From Candidatus Glassbacteria bacterium (GTDB lineage Bacteria; Gemmatimonadota; Glassbacteria; GWA2-58-10), in NCBI GenBank assembly GCA_019456185.1, contig VRUH01000007.1:70829-103551 (forward strand): DNA of 32,723 nucleotides, written 5' to 3'. Position numbers and translations under genes: made by a program. A model generated the notes under the pieces. It ran no database searches and was not told where the DNA came from. It saw nothing but the letters and a program-made list of their open reading frames with translations. Shown one piece after another: positions 15,765 through 24,054 of the stretch. Each line of letters opens with the position of its first letter. Position 1 is the first letter of the stretch.

Positions 15765-16528
15765 TGGACATGCGGCAGAATGAAATAAGCCGAAGAAGTT
15801 TTCTACTGAAGGCAGCGGCATACGGCCCGGTCTTTTTCGTGCTCGGCCCCAAAGTTTTAGATGCAAATGAGGAGAGATCAACGGGAGACGATGGACCGGT
15901 GCTGTATTATGCCATGGGCATTCTAGTGAACAAGTGCATCGGGTGTGGAAGATGTGTATCAGGTTGTAAAAAGGAAAACAGCGTCCCGAAAGATCCGTTC
16001 TTTTTCCGTACCTGGGTCGAACGTTACATTATCACAACCGATGGAAGTGTAATAGTTTACAGTCCTAATGGTGGAATAGATGGCTTTGATGAATTAACGG
16101 AAAAATATTCTCTGTTGCGCTCCTTTTTCATACCCAAATTGTGCAATCATTGCAGCAATCCTCCATGTGTACAGGTATGTCCTGTCGGCGCCACATTCAG
16201 CACCAAAGACGGAGTAGTTCTTGTAGACAAAGATTACTGCATCGGTTGCAGATATTGCATTCAGGCGTGTCCCTACGGAGCCCGATTTTTAAATCCGGAA
16301 ACGAAGACAGCGGATAAATGCACATTCTGCTACCATCGCCTGGCCAAAGGAATGCTTCCTGCTTGCGTGGAAGTCTGCCCCACTAAGGCTCGTGTTTTTG
16401 GACAGATTGGCTTGCGCAGCAGCCCCTTGACTCGCTTTCTCCGGTTCAATGCGATTCAAGTTCTAAAGCCTGATTTAAATACTGGGCCCAGAGTTTTTTA
16501 CGCTAACCTGGATGGAGTGGTGAACTAA
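15764..16528 (+). CDS. Tat-exported ferredoxin with four [4Fe-4S] clusters (NrfC/TtrB-like)
   Basis: Iron-sulfur subunit passing electrons between the octaheme cytochrome and the NrfD-like membrane protein. A canonical Tat signal is present (SRRSFLLKAAAYG). Cluster motifs: CIGCGRCVSGC, CNHCSNPPCVQVC, CIGCRYCIQAC and CTFCYHRLAKGMLPACVEVC. About 254 residues. Unlike the ferredoxin at 6274, no C-terminal anchor is evident. I start at the ATG at 15764, overlapping the cytochrome stop, with AGAGG upstream; an ATG at 15770 is an alternative, and one at 15722 lies too far inside the previous gene. The next gene starts 2 bp after its stop. Confidence 0.92.
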   Translation: MDMRQNEISRRSFLLKAAAYGPVFFVLGPKVLDANEERSTGDDGPVLYYAMGILVNKCIGCGRCVSGCKKENSVPKDPFFFRTWVERYIITTDGSVIVYSPNGGIDGFDELTEKYSLLRSFFIPKLCNHCSNPPCVQVCPVGATFSTKDGVVLVDKDYCIGCRYCIQACPYGARFLNPETKTADKCTFCYHRLAKGMLPACVEVCPTKARVFGQIGLRSSPLTRFLRFNAIQVLKPDLNTGPRVFYANLDGVVN

Positions 16529-16530
16529 AA

Positions 16531-17730
16531 TTGGATAGAATATTAGAACAACTCGAACGCAATTTATCCCAGATAGTTGGTTATATCTATCCCAATGAAA
16601 TTGAATTGCACTGGGGCATTTTAATCGTCGTATACCCTTACATTACCGGGCTTGTTGCGGGAGCATTTATCCTGGCATCTCTGGAGCGCGTGTTCAATGT
16701 AAAGGAAATTATGCCGACTTACCGCCTTTCCCTGCTTACTGCTCTTTCGTTTTTGCTCATCGCGCCGCTTCCGCTTCTGCTGCATCTCGGACACCCGGAA
16801 CGATTTTATGAAATAATGATAACACCGCACCTTGAATCGGCGATGGCAATGTTTGGTTTTGTTTATATCTGGTATTTGATGATGGTTTTGATATTGGAAA
16901 TATGGTTTGAATACAGACAGGACCTGGTGGTTTTGGCCCGTGAAGGGTCGGGTCTAAAAAAATATTTTTATTACCTCCTCACGCTGGGCTCCTTAGACCT
17001 GTCGGAAAAATCCCTGCGATTCGATAAAAAGGCGGTTGGTTTTATTACTATCTTAGGTATCCCTTCGGCCTTTATTCTGCATGGATATGTCGGATTCCTG
17101 TTTGGTTCCATCAAAGCCAATCCTTGGTGGAGTAGCGTGCTGATGCCGATAGTTTTTCTTTTTTCTGCAATCGTCTCCGGAATAGCCTTGATGGTTCTCG
17201 TTTACGGGATCAGCACTCTTTTACGCGGCAAGTCGATTAACATGCCCTGTATGGACAAACTCGCCACCTATCTTCTGAATGCACTTATCATAGACCTCTC
17301 GCTGGAAACTCTCGATTTCATACACCGGGTTTACGAGTCGGTTGAGTCAATACATATCATGGGACAGATGATTTCTCAGAAGTTATTTATTTCTCTAATA
17401 GTAGTACAACTAATGCTGGGTACACTTTTGCCCATAGTGCTGATTGTCGTGACAAAAACGTTCAGCGTGCCCGCAGAATTGAGGCGGCTTGTATATTTTA
17501 TGGCGGCAATCTTTGTCCAGATCGGAATATTCAGTACCCGCTGGAATGTGGTGATAGGAGGACAGCTTTTCAGCAAAAGTTTGCGGGGCCTGACAAATTA
17601 TAAAATGGAATTACTCGGCGTCGAAGGGTTGTTAATTTCTATCGGACTGCTGGTCTTACCTGTGATAATACTTATCGTTATGATTAAAATCCTGCCGCCC
17701 TGGAAAGAACACATCGGCGCCGCCAGCTGA
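16531..17730 (+). CDS. NrfD/PsrC-family quinone-interacting membrane protein
   Basis: Membrane subunit of the second module, 399 residues with eight or nine clear hydrophobic helices. Family-like motifs are PYITGLVAGAFILASL in the first helix and APLPLLLHLGHPERFYEIMI after the second, where NrfD proteins carry a conserved D/HLGRP-type loop. It uses a TTG start with GGAGTGGTGA upstream, directly after the ferredoxin. It is distinct from the HybB-like protein at 7142 (different helix number and motifs), so the two modules are not recent duplicates. It likely oxidises or reduces menaquinone and exchanges electrons with the adjacent ferredoxin and cytochrome. Confidence 0.88.
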   Translation: MDRILEQLERNLSQIVGYIYPNEIELHWGILIVVYPYITGLVAGAFILASLERVFNVKEIMPTYRLSLLTALSFLLIAPLPLLLHLGHPERFYEIMITPHLESAMAMFGFVYIWYLMMVLILEIWFEYRQDLVVLAREGSGLKKYFYYLLTLGSLDLSEKSLRFDKKAVGFITILGIPSAFILHGYVGFLFGSIKANPWWSSVLMPIVFLFSAIVSGIALMVLVYGISTLLRGKSINMPCMDKLATYLLNALIIDLSLETLDFIHRVYESVESIHIMGQMISQKLFISLIVVQLMLGTLLPIVLIVVTKTFSVPAELRRLVYFMAAIFVQIGIFSTRWNVVIGGQLFSKSLRGLTNYKMELLGVEGLLISIGLLVLPVIILIVMIKILPPWKEHIGAAS

Positions 17731-17849
17731 TCCGGAGTTAATCTTGGCAACTCTCTCTTTGCTTGAATGAATTAAGTGCTCTTGAAATGAAGATACTCGG
17801 ATTCCACTCGATCAGAGATTAAAAACGTTCCGCATGGTGAGGTGAAAAA

Positions 17850-18167
17850 ATGGAATACATCCTCGTTTACGGTATAAGCATACTGGTTGGCTGGATAGCC
17901 CACTATTGGAAAGCCCGGAACGGGATTATCTGGGGTTTATTGACTTTCGCCCTGATGTTGCCTCTGATTCCGTTCTATATGATGGGGGGTACGTCGCTTG
18001 TTTCCCTGGGAGCGGTCGTGGTCGGGATAATCGTCGTGGGCTGTATGTCATTTTTACCGGCGACAAAAGCCTGCCCTTTCTGCAAGCGCCGGAATCACGT
18101 GGATGCGGCGGTGTGCTCTCACTGTAAGAGTAATCTGAATGTGGAAGTCGATACTTCTGGTGGATGA
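17850..18167 (+). CDS. Small membrane protein with C-terminal zinc ribbon
   Basis: A 105-residue protein with two hydrophobic segments (YILVYGISILVGWIAHYW and the stretch through FMMGG to VVGIIVVGCMSFL) and a C-terminal CPFCKRR...CSHCKS pair, a typical zinc-ribbon knuckle on the cytoplasmic side. GAGGTG stands about 5 nt before the ATG. No specific function is known to me. It is the last gene of the AT-rich block, 119 bp after the NrfD-like gene, and may or may not be co-transcribed. Confidence 0.75.
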   Translation: MEYILVYGISILVGWIAHYWKARNGIIWGLLTFALMLPLIPFYMMGGTSLVSLGAVVVGIIVVGCMSFLPATKACPFCKRRNHVDAAVCSHCKSNLNVEVDTSGG

Positions 18168-18217
18168 TGTTTTTCTTCGTCCGAAGCTCCGGGATACAGT
18201 AAAAAAGGCTCAAACTG

Positions 18218-18299
18218 CTGGCATAAAGTGCCAGGAACTTGGCATAATGCCCCGTGGCTTGCCGCGGGGATAATCATCGGGTGAAAGTTCAGCCACGGG
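18218..18299. repeat. Cluster of short perfect inverted repeats, REP-like
   Basis: Three palindromes follow each other: CTGGCA-taaag-TGCCAG (18218-18234), GGCAT-a-ATGCC (18241-18251), and CCCGTGGCT (18251-18259) pairing perfectly with AGCCACGGG (18291-18299). The left arm of the last can instead fold locally with GCCGCGGG (to 18268) through a TT loop, so two exclusive folds exist. This resembles REP/RAYT-type palindromes or a remnant of an IS200-like end. It marks the border between the AT-rich block and GC-rich DNA. Confidence 0.5.
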
Positions 18300-18330
18300 T
18301 TTTGCAAACAAAGCCGGCAAGCAGATGCCT

Positions 18331-18358
18331 GCCCGCTCTTATGTCGATCGGGCTTTTT
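18331..18358 (+). terminator. Possible Rho-independent terminator
   Basis: GCCCG (18331-18335) pairs with CGGGC (18349-18353) around a 13-nt loop and is followed directly by TTTTT. The stem is short, so this is a modest candidate for ending transcripts of the respiratory block. Confidence 0.4.
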
Positions 18359-18574
18359 CAGATCCGCTACCCCAACCCTGAGTTAACCCGCACTAGCCGT
18401 AAAATCTTCCCTGCAACAGATAATGCATTCGGCAGTCAAGCCGTTAACCGGAAATTAACACGCATTTTTACCGATAGTAACACGGTCGAAACAGGATCTT
18501 AATATTCGGCTGTTATGTTATCGCAGGTGAAAGAGTGTTTCCGCAGCCGGTCACCCAGCGAAAGGAAGGGAAAA
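18359..18574. other. Leader region of the porin gene
   Basis: No further gene is seen. An in-frame ATG at 18515 exists, but it lacks a ribosome site and would add 20 charged residues before the signal peptide. Confidence 0.4.
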
Positions 18575-19297
18575 TTGAACGTCAAATGTCTGGCCGTCAG
18601 TTTCGCAATCGCCGCCGTGATGCCAGCCAGCGGGATCTGCGGTGAGCTAAGCTTCGAGTCCTCGATGATGAGCAAGTACGTCTGGCGGGGAGTTGTCGTA
18701 TCCGGCGAGCCGGTGATGCAGCCGACTGTCTCGGCAGGATACGGTAAGCTCAGTTTCAACGTCTGGGGGAATATCAATCTGTCGGACGGGCAAAACTACG
18801 ACGTGAACCTCAACGAAGTGGACTACACTGTCGATTACGCCGCCGTTTCCGGCCCGGTCGGCATCTCCGTAGGCGGGATTTATTACACCTTCCCCAATAC
18901 GGGAGTTGGCGCAACCACCGAGCTGTTCGCCAGTCTAAGCATTCCCTCGATCCTGAATCCCTCGGTCACCATCTACCAGGATATCCAGGAGGCGGAAGGG
19001 ACTTACCTGTCGCTCGGGATCGCGCCCAGCGTGCCGATCAACGCCTGGAACAGCAGTTTGGACCTGGCGCTGTGCCTGGGTTTCGGCTCCGGCAGGCACA
19101 ACGAGTTCTACTACGGAGCAAAGGGGGGAGCGTTGACTGACTTTTTCCTGGGACTCAGCATGCCGTTCAGCCTGTCAGCCAATACCAGCCTGGTTCCAGG
19201 TATCGCGTTCGTGAACCTGCTGGACAGCGAAATCCGGGGAGCTCAGTCCAGTGACGATAATCTGGTGGTGGGGCTGACTTTCACGGCCGCCTTCTGA
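18575..19297 (+). CDS. TorF-family-like putative porin
   Basis: Outer-membrane beta-barrel protein of about 240 residues. It has a signal peptide (KCLAVSFAIAAVMPASGICG), then SFESSMMSKYVWRGVVVSGE; the KYVWRG motif soon after the signal is typical of the TorF/Gcw_chp putative porins. Alternating hydrophobic strands continue to a final VVGLTFTAAF with C-terminal Phe, the usual barrel end. I choose the TTG at 18575 as start, with AGGAAGGG upstream. Substrate unknown; it lies alone between the hairpin region and a convergent transporter gene. Confidence 0.8.
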   Translation: MNVKCLAVSFAIAAVMPASGICGELSFESSMMSKYVWRGVVVSGEPVMQPTVSAGYGKLSFNVWGNINLSDGQNYDVNLNEVDYTVDYAAVSGPVGISVGGIYYTFPNTGVGATTELFASLSIPSILNPSVTIYQDIQEAEGTYLSLGIAPSVPINAWNSSLDLALCLGFGSGRHNEFYYGAKGGALTDFFLGLSMPFSLSANTSLVPGIAFVNLLDSEIRGAQSSDDNLVVGLTFTAAF

Positions 19298-19312
19298 GCC
19301 GGTCTTGATCAA

Positions 19313-19355
19313 CAACAGGGTGAATCGCATCGGCCGGTCGCGATTCACCCTGTTG
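19313..19355. terminator. Bidirectional stem-loop between convergent genes
   Basis: CAACAGGGTGAATCGC (19313-19328) and GCGATTCACCCTGTTG (19340-19355) form a perfect 16-bp stem with an 11-nt loop, 15 bp after the porin stop and 60 bp from the end of the convergent transporter gene. Confidence 0.75.
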
Positions 19356-19414
19356 CAATTGCCGTCGCTAACCCGGCAACCGATTCCACCGTTTCCGCCA
19401 TTCCACCGAAACGA

Positions 19415-21043
19415 TCAGAAAAAATTGATATACAGCGCAGCCACGATCGCGATCAGCACGATACTCCACAGCTTGAACCGCAGGTACCAGGGCACGCGCC
19501 TCACCTCCGCCAGAGCCTCGTCGCTGAACGAGCGGTCTACAATCGCTCTGGCCGGAATCTCGGCTGCCTGGTTGCGGTACAGGTAGATAATCAGGCAGCA
19601 GAACAGGAAATCCATCCCGGCGCGGTTGAGGAACGCGACTCGCGGCACCAGCTCGAACGCCTCGGCAACCGTGAACAGGATCGCCCAGGCCGGTCCGGAG
19701 ATCAGGGTCACGACACAGCCCCGCGCGGTGGCTCGTTGGTAGAAAAAACCGGCCAGGAACACAGCGGTCACTGCGGGCCAGGCAATCGACCAGAACTTCT
19801 GGATGTAGGTGAAAATCGCGACGAGGTCTTGCAGGAAATAGCCGAACACGGTGGCGACCACCAGCACCGAGAAAGCGGTGATCTGCCCCATCCGCACCAG
19901 TTGACGGTTGTCGGCGTCGGGCCTGAGATGGCGCTTGTAGATATCGAAGGTGAAGATCGCGGAGCTGGAGGTCAACAGCGAGGCGATAGTCGACATCACC
20001 GCGCCCATCAACCCGGCCATCACCAGGCCCGAAATCCCCGCCGGCAGCAGGTTCTTGACCAGCGCCGGGAACGCCAGGTCGGCTTTGGAGAGCGCGAACT
20101 CGCTGCTGAGCAGCCCCGAAGCCGGATCGTAGAGCCGGAACGCGATAATACCCGGCAGCACAACCAGTACCGGCACCAGCAGCTTGAGGTAACCGGCGAA
20201 CACAACCCCCATCTGGCCGTGCCAGACACTCCTGGCGGCCAGGGTCCGCTGGGTGATAAACTGGTTGCAGCCCCAATAGAAAATGTTCGCCAGCCACAAC
20301 CCGCCGAAAAACACGCCGATCCAGGGCAGTTCCGGGTGGTTCCACGACTGCACCATGTGGAATTTCTCCGGGCTGCCGTCCATGATCGCCCTCAGCCCGC
20401 CGATCACGGTTCCGCTGTACTCCGGCGAGACACTGCCCACCTTGATCAGCCCGACAATGGTCACCGCGAGCCCGCCGACCATCAGTACGCTGACCTGCAC
20501 GATGTCCGTGTAGGCGACCGATTTCAGCCCGCCGTAAATCGTATAGCCTCCCGCCACCAGGCACAGGATCGCCAAACCCCAGGTCAGCGGCAGGCCGAAA
20601 ATCGACTCCATCGCCAGCGAACCGGTGTACAGCACCACCGCCAGCTCGATAAAGATATAGCCGACCATGCTGATCACGGCGAAAATCAGCCGGACCTTAT
20701 AGTTGAACCGGGTTTCCAGAAACTCCGGCATGGTGGTTATCTTGGTCTTGAGGTAATAGGGCAGGAAGAACTTGCCGTAGATTATCAGCGCGATAGCGGC
20801 CAGCCATTCGTAACTGGCGATAGCCAGGCCGATCGAGTACCCCTGGCCCGACATGCCCACGAAATGGTGTGTGGAAATGTTGGCCGCGATCAGCGACCCG
20901 CCGATAACCCACCAGGTCAGGTTCCTGCCGGCCAGAAAATAGTCGTCGGAGACCTTGTTTTTGCGTGATACGAGAATACCGATCGAGAAAACGATTATCA
21001 GGTAAGTTAGGAAAATGACCAGGTCCAGGTTCAGTTTTTCCAT
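19415..21043 (-). CDS. SSS-family sodium:solute symporter
   Basis: Inner-membrane transporter of 542 residues with the many-helix layout of the SSS (SGLT-like) family. Recognisable stretches: KVSDDYFLAGRNLTWWVIGG, SLIAANISTHHFVGMSGQGY, GGYTIYGGLKSVAYTDIVQV and the later GLVMAGLMGAVMSTIASLLT, where serines and threonines of helix 8 bind sodium in the family. The branch resembles sodium/sugar carriers, but substrate cannot be fixed. ATG at 21043 with AAGGA 8 nt upstream. It diverges from the DUF5009-like gene at 21263. Confidence 0.92.
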   Translation of the reverse strand: MEKLNLDLVIFLTYLIIVFSIGILVSRKNKVSDDYFLAGRNLTWWVIGGSLIAANISTHHFVGMSGQGYSIGLAIASYEWLAAIALIIYGKFFLPYYLKTKITTMPEFLETRFNYKVRLIFAVISMVGYIFIELAVVLYTGSLAMESIFGLPLTWGLAILCLVAGGYTIYGGLKSVAYTDIVQVSVLMVGGLAVTIVGLIKVGSVSPEYSGTVIGGLRAIMDGSPEKFHMVQSWNHPELPWIGVFFGGLWLANIFYWGCNQFITQRTLAARSVWHGQMGVVFAGYLKLLVPVLVVLPGIIAFRLYDPASGLLSSEFALSKADLAFPALVKNLLPAGISGLVMAGLMGAVMSTIASLLTSSSAIFTFDIYKRHLRPDADNRQLVRMGQITAFSVLVVATVFGYFLQDLVAIFTYIQKFWSIAWPAVTAVFLAGFFYQRATARGCVVTLISGPAWAILFTVAEAFELVPRVAFLNRAGMDFLFCCLIIYLYRNQAAEIPARAIVDRSFSDEALAEVRRVPWYLRFKLWSIVLIAIVAALYINFF

Positions 21044-21262
21044 GCAGCGTTCCTTTCCGGCAGACCCTGTGAAGGAGTTTAATTCGCGGATGAAAAATCC
21101 GTTTGATCTTTCGATACAACCCTGGGGCAGGTTAAGCTATCCCAGCCTTACAATCAAGAATTATCTGCATAAGAAAGGGAAAAAATAACTGGCGATTATC
21201 CCGGCCGGGGCGCATCTTTCGCCTTAATCTGATGGCCACCTTCAAACTCGGGTGTGTACCGC

Positions 21263-22375
21263 ATGGCTGACGAGCCAAATCGTGTTCCCCAGGGCAGGGT
21301 CGTTTCAATTGACGCGCTGCGGGGATTCGATATGTTCTGGATTATCGGCGGCGAGGGGCTGGTGAAAACCCTGATCGTCTTTTCCGGCATTGCGTGGCTG
21401 GCCCCCCTGACCGGTCAACTGGAGCATACTCATTGGAACGGGTTCACTTTTTACGACCTGATATTTCCCCTGTTCCTCTTTATCGTCGGAGCCAGCATGC
21501 CGTTCGCGATCAGCCGGCGGCTGCAGCGCGGCGATGACCGCGGGCAGATATATTCTCATATTCTCAAGCGGTTTGTCACCCTGCTGTTGCTCGGCTTTAT
21601 CTACAACGGCCTGCTCGACTTCGATTTCAGCCATTTCCGCTTCACCGGAGTTCTGCACAGGATCGCCTTGTGTTACCTGTTCGCCGCATTGATCGTGATG
21701 AACACCGGCGTGCGCGGGCAGGCCGTAACCGCGGCGATCATCCTGCTTGCCTACTGGGCGATCATAAAACTTGTCCCGGTCCCCGGTTTCGGGGCCGGAG
21801 TGCTGACTCCCGAGGGCAACCTGGCCGCTTATCTCGACCAGAGATTCCTGCCCGGCGCGTTCTGCTGCTACCAGTTCGGCGACAACGAGGGTATCCTGAG
21901 CACGGTACCGGCGGTTGCCACCACCCTGATGGGCGTGCTGTCCGGCCACTGGCTGAGAACCGAACGGGGCGGCGCGGAGAAAGCCGCGAAACTGGCCGCC
22001 GCCGGAGTAGTCAGTCTGCTGGTCTCGCTGGTCTGGAACCTGGCTTTTCCGATCAACAAGCTTCTCTGGAGCAGCAGTTACGTGATCCATTCCGGTGGCT
22101 GGAGCCTGCTCCTGCTGGCCGCTTTCTACTGGGTAATCGACGTCAGGGGCTGGCGGCGCTGGACCTTGTTTTTCGTCGTGATCGGCTTGAACCCGATCAC
22201 GATCTATGTCCTCCAGTCCCAGTTCGATTTCGGCTTAATTTCCCTCATCTTCACCCGCGGCTTTATCGACCACCTGGGCGCGTTCAGACCGGTGGCCGAA
22301 AGCATAGGGTATCTGCTGTTCGGTTGGCTGTTCCTGTATTTCCTCTACAGGAAAAAGATTTTCCTCAAGGCCTGA
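21263..22375 (+). CDS. DUF5009 / heparan-alpha-glucosaminide N-acetyltransferase-like membrane protein
   Basis: Multi-helix inner-membrane protein of 370 residues. The start RVVSIDALRGFDMFWIIGGE, then FTFYDLIFPLFLFIVGASMP, LLGFIYNGLLDFDF and FRFTGVLHRIALCYLFAA are hallmarks of the HGSNAT/NagX-like acyltransferase family, which in animals moves an acetyl group across the membrane to glucosamine. Bacterial members usually sit in sugar-catabolism loci; the exact reaction here is inferred only. Start taken at the ATG 21263; a GTG three codons upstream is possible. The next gene begins 36 bp later. Confidence 0.88.
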   Translation: MADEPNRVPQGRVVSIDALRGFDMFWIIGGEGLVKTLIVFSGIAWLAPLTGQLEHTHWNGFTFYDLIFPLFLFIVGASMPFAISRRLQRGDDRGQIYSHILKRFVTLLLLGFIYNGLLDFDFSHFRFTGVLHRIALCYLFAALIVMNTGVRGQAVTAAIILLAYWAIIKLVPVPGFGAGVLTPEGNLAAYLDQRFLPGAFCCYQFGDNEGILSTVPAVATTLMGVLSGHWLRTERGGAEKAAKLAAAGVVSLLVSLVWNLAFPINKLLWSSSYVIHSGGWSLLLLAAFYWVIDVRGWRRWTLFFVVIGLNPITIYVLQSQFDFGLISLIFTRGFIDHLGAFRPVAESIGYLLFGWLFLYFLYRKKIFLKA

Positions 22376-22411
22376 GCGAACCGTACAAATCTTTCGATCA
22401 AGGAGGTTGCC

Positions 22412-23917
22412 GTGGTGCTCGAAAACAAAATCAACCGCAGGAAGTTTATCGGCTCGGCGGCCGCCACCGCGGCGCTGAGCATAGTCCCCAGGCGCGTGCT
22501 GGGCGGACCCGGGTTCGTGGCCCCCAGCGACAAGATCAACCTGGGTTACATCGGGACGGGTACCCAGGGACTGCGCGAGTTGGCCCGCGTGCTGCGCGAC
22601 ACCAATATCCAGGTGGTGGCGGTCTGCGACCCCAACACCGACAGCACCGACTACGTGGACTGGTCGCGCCACGGCCTGCGCAACAGTATCCGCCGGCTGC
22701 TGGACAAGCCCGCCTGGGGCGAAAACGATCCCGGTATCCACGCCGGCCGCGAGGTGGGCCGCCAAATTGTGGAAGCTTGCTACGCCAGGGAAAAACCCTC
22801 GGCCTCCTACACTGGCTGCGCCGCCTACGCCGACTTCCGGGAACTGCTGGAGCGGGAGCAGGGCCTGGACGCGGTTAAAATCATGACTCCCGACCATCTC
22901 CACGGGGTTATCTCGGTGGCGGCGATGAAAAAGGGCCGGCACGTGGTGATGCACAAGCCGCTCTCCAACGTGATGGACGAGGTGCGGAAAGTGGCGAACA
23001 CCGCCCGCGAAACCGGGGTCGCTACCCATCTCTCTGCCTGGAGCGGGCCCAACTCGATGCTGACCATCCGCGACTGGATCGACGCAGGGGCGATCGGCAC
23101 TCTTCGCGAGATCCACAACTGGATCAATAAGCCGATCTGGCCCCAGTGGCCGGCAGCTCCCTCGGATACGCCTCCCCTGCCCGCCGGTCTCGACTGGGAC
23201 CTGTGGCTGGGACCGGCCGAGTACCGTCCATACCACCCCAACTACACCCACGCCGTCTTCCGCGGCTGGTACGATTTCGGCAGCGGCATCCTGGGCGACA
23301 TGGGCCACTACAGCCTGCTGCCGGTCTTCCACGCCTTCGACCTGGATGCGCCGGTGATGGCGGAGGCCAATGCGAGTTTCACCTGCCATATCGTGGACGG
23401 AGTCAGCGGCTGGCAGGAAAACGACGTCGCCTTCCCCACCGCCAGCACAATGCGCTTCCGCTTTGCGGCCAAAGGGACCCGGCCGCAGCTCGAGCTGTTC
23501 TGGTACGACGGCGGCATGAAACCGCCGACTCCCGAAGAACTGGAAGCCGACAACAAAGAGATGCCCTCGAGCGGAATGATGTTCGTGGGGGACGACGGCA
23601 AAATTATCGGCGACTTCCACGGCAACAGGCCGCGGATTATCCCTGCCGCCAGAATGAAAGAGTTCCGGGCGGATTACGGCAAGCCGGAAGCAGACACCGA
23701 CCGGCGAGCCGACTGGGTGGGAGCGTTCAGGGGCGGCTCGCCAACCCTGGGGCGGTTCGAGAAAACCGCCGCCTGCGCGGAACTGGTCTGCCTGGGAGCA
23801 GTGGCGCTGCGTAGCGGCCACAGGCTGTACTGGGACTCCGCGGCGATGAAAGTCACCAACGTACCCGAGGCCAACGACCTGCTCTACCGCAAGTACCGCA
23901 AGGGCTGGGCAATCTAA
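22412..23917 (+). CDS. Gfo/Idh/MocA-family oxidoreductase with Tat signal
   Basis: NAD(P)-dependent sugar or cyclitol oxidoreductase of about 501 residues. A Tat signal is present (NRRKFIGSAAATAALS), then the Rossmann motif (INLGYIGTGTQGLREL), the VVAVCDPN strand end and the catalytic-lysine loop (HVVMHKPLSNVMDE; His replaces the usual Glu of EKP). The long C-terminal domain contains LPAGLDWDLWLGPAEYRPYH, typical of exported members from Planctomycetes, Bacteroidota and related phyla. GTG start preceded by AAGGAGGTTGCC. Probably in one transcript with the upstream acyltransferase-like gene. Confidence 0.92.
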   Translation: MVLENKINRRKFIGSAAATAALSIVPRRVLGGPGFVAPSDKINLGYIGTGTQGLRELARVLRDTNIQVVAVCDPNTDSTDYVDWSRHGLRNSIRRLLDKPAWGENDPGIHAGREVGRQIVEACYAREKPSASYTGCAAYADFRELLEREQGLDAVKIMTPDHLHGVISVAAMKKGRHVVMHKPLSNVMDEVRKVANTARETGVATHLSAWSGPNSMLTIRDWIDAGAIGTLREIHNWINKPIWPQWPAAPSDTPPLPAGLDWDLWLGPAEYRPYHPNYTHAVFRGWYDFGSGILGDMGHYSLLPVFHAFDLDAPVMAEANASFTCHIVDGVSGWQENDVAFPTASTMRFRFAAKGTRPQLELFWYDGGMKPPTPEELEADNKEMPSSGMMFVGDDGKIIGDFHGNRPRIIPAARMKEFRADYGKPEADTDRRADWVGAFRGGSPTLGRFEKTAACAELVCLGAVALRSGHRLYWDSAAMKVTNVPEANDLLYRKYRKGWAI

Positions 23918-23949
23918 TCCGGCTTGGAATTATCAGCGCGCCGGGATAT

Positions 23950-24042
23950 TCAGCTCAGGTGCCCGCCGCCGGAGACGCCGTTGATCGTTATCTTGTCCCC
24001 GTCCACATCGGGGCGGCTCAGCAGGTAATCCAGCCGTTTCTT
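23950..24042 (-). pseudogene. Remnant of an alpha/beta hydrolase (acetyl xylan esterase-like)
   Basis: A 30-codon open stretch on the minus strand reads RLDYLLSRPDVDGDKITI then NGVSGGGHLS and stop. The PDVD-DKI strand followed by G-x-S-G-G-G is the nucleophile-elbow region of this esterase family. An in-frame TAA lies directly before it and a stop soon after, so only this internal piece survives. It is squeezed between two convergent genes. Confidence 0.6.
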
Positions 24043-24054
24043 TTAACCCGGCGC

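Noticed and set aside
15000-17730. Formate-dependent nitrite reduction (Nrf) operon
   Set aside because: The gene order resembles nrfBCD but no NrfA-like catalytic cytochrome is present and the carrier has eight hemes.
17742-17765. Sigma54 promoter before the zinc-ribbon gene (TGGCAACTC...TTTGC)
   Set aside because: Spacing between GG and GC is 13 bp, three too many.
19368-20968. Long open frames opposite and out of frame to the symporter gene
   Set aside because: Shadow frames from GC-rich third positions; the 542-residue symporter frame has clear family motifs.
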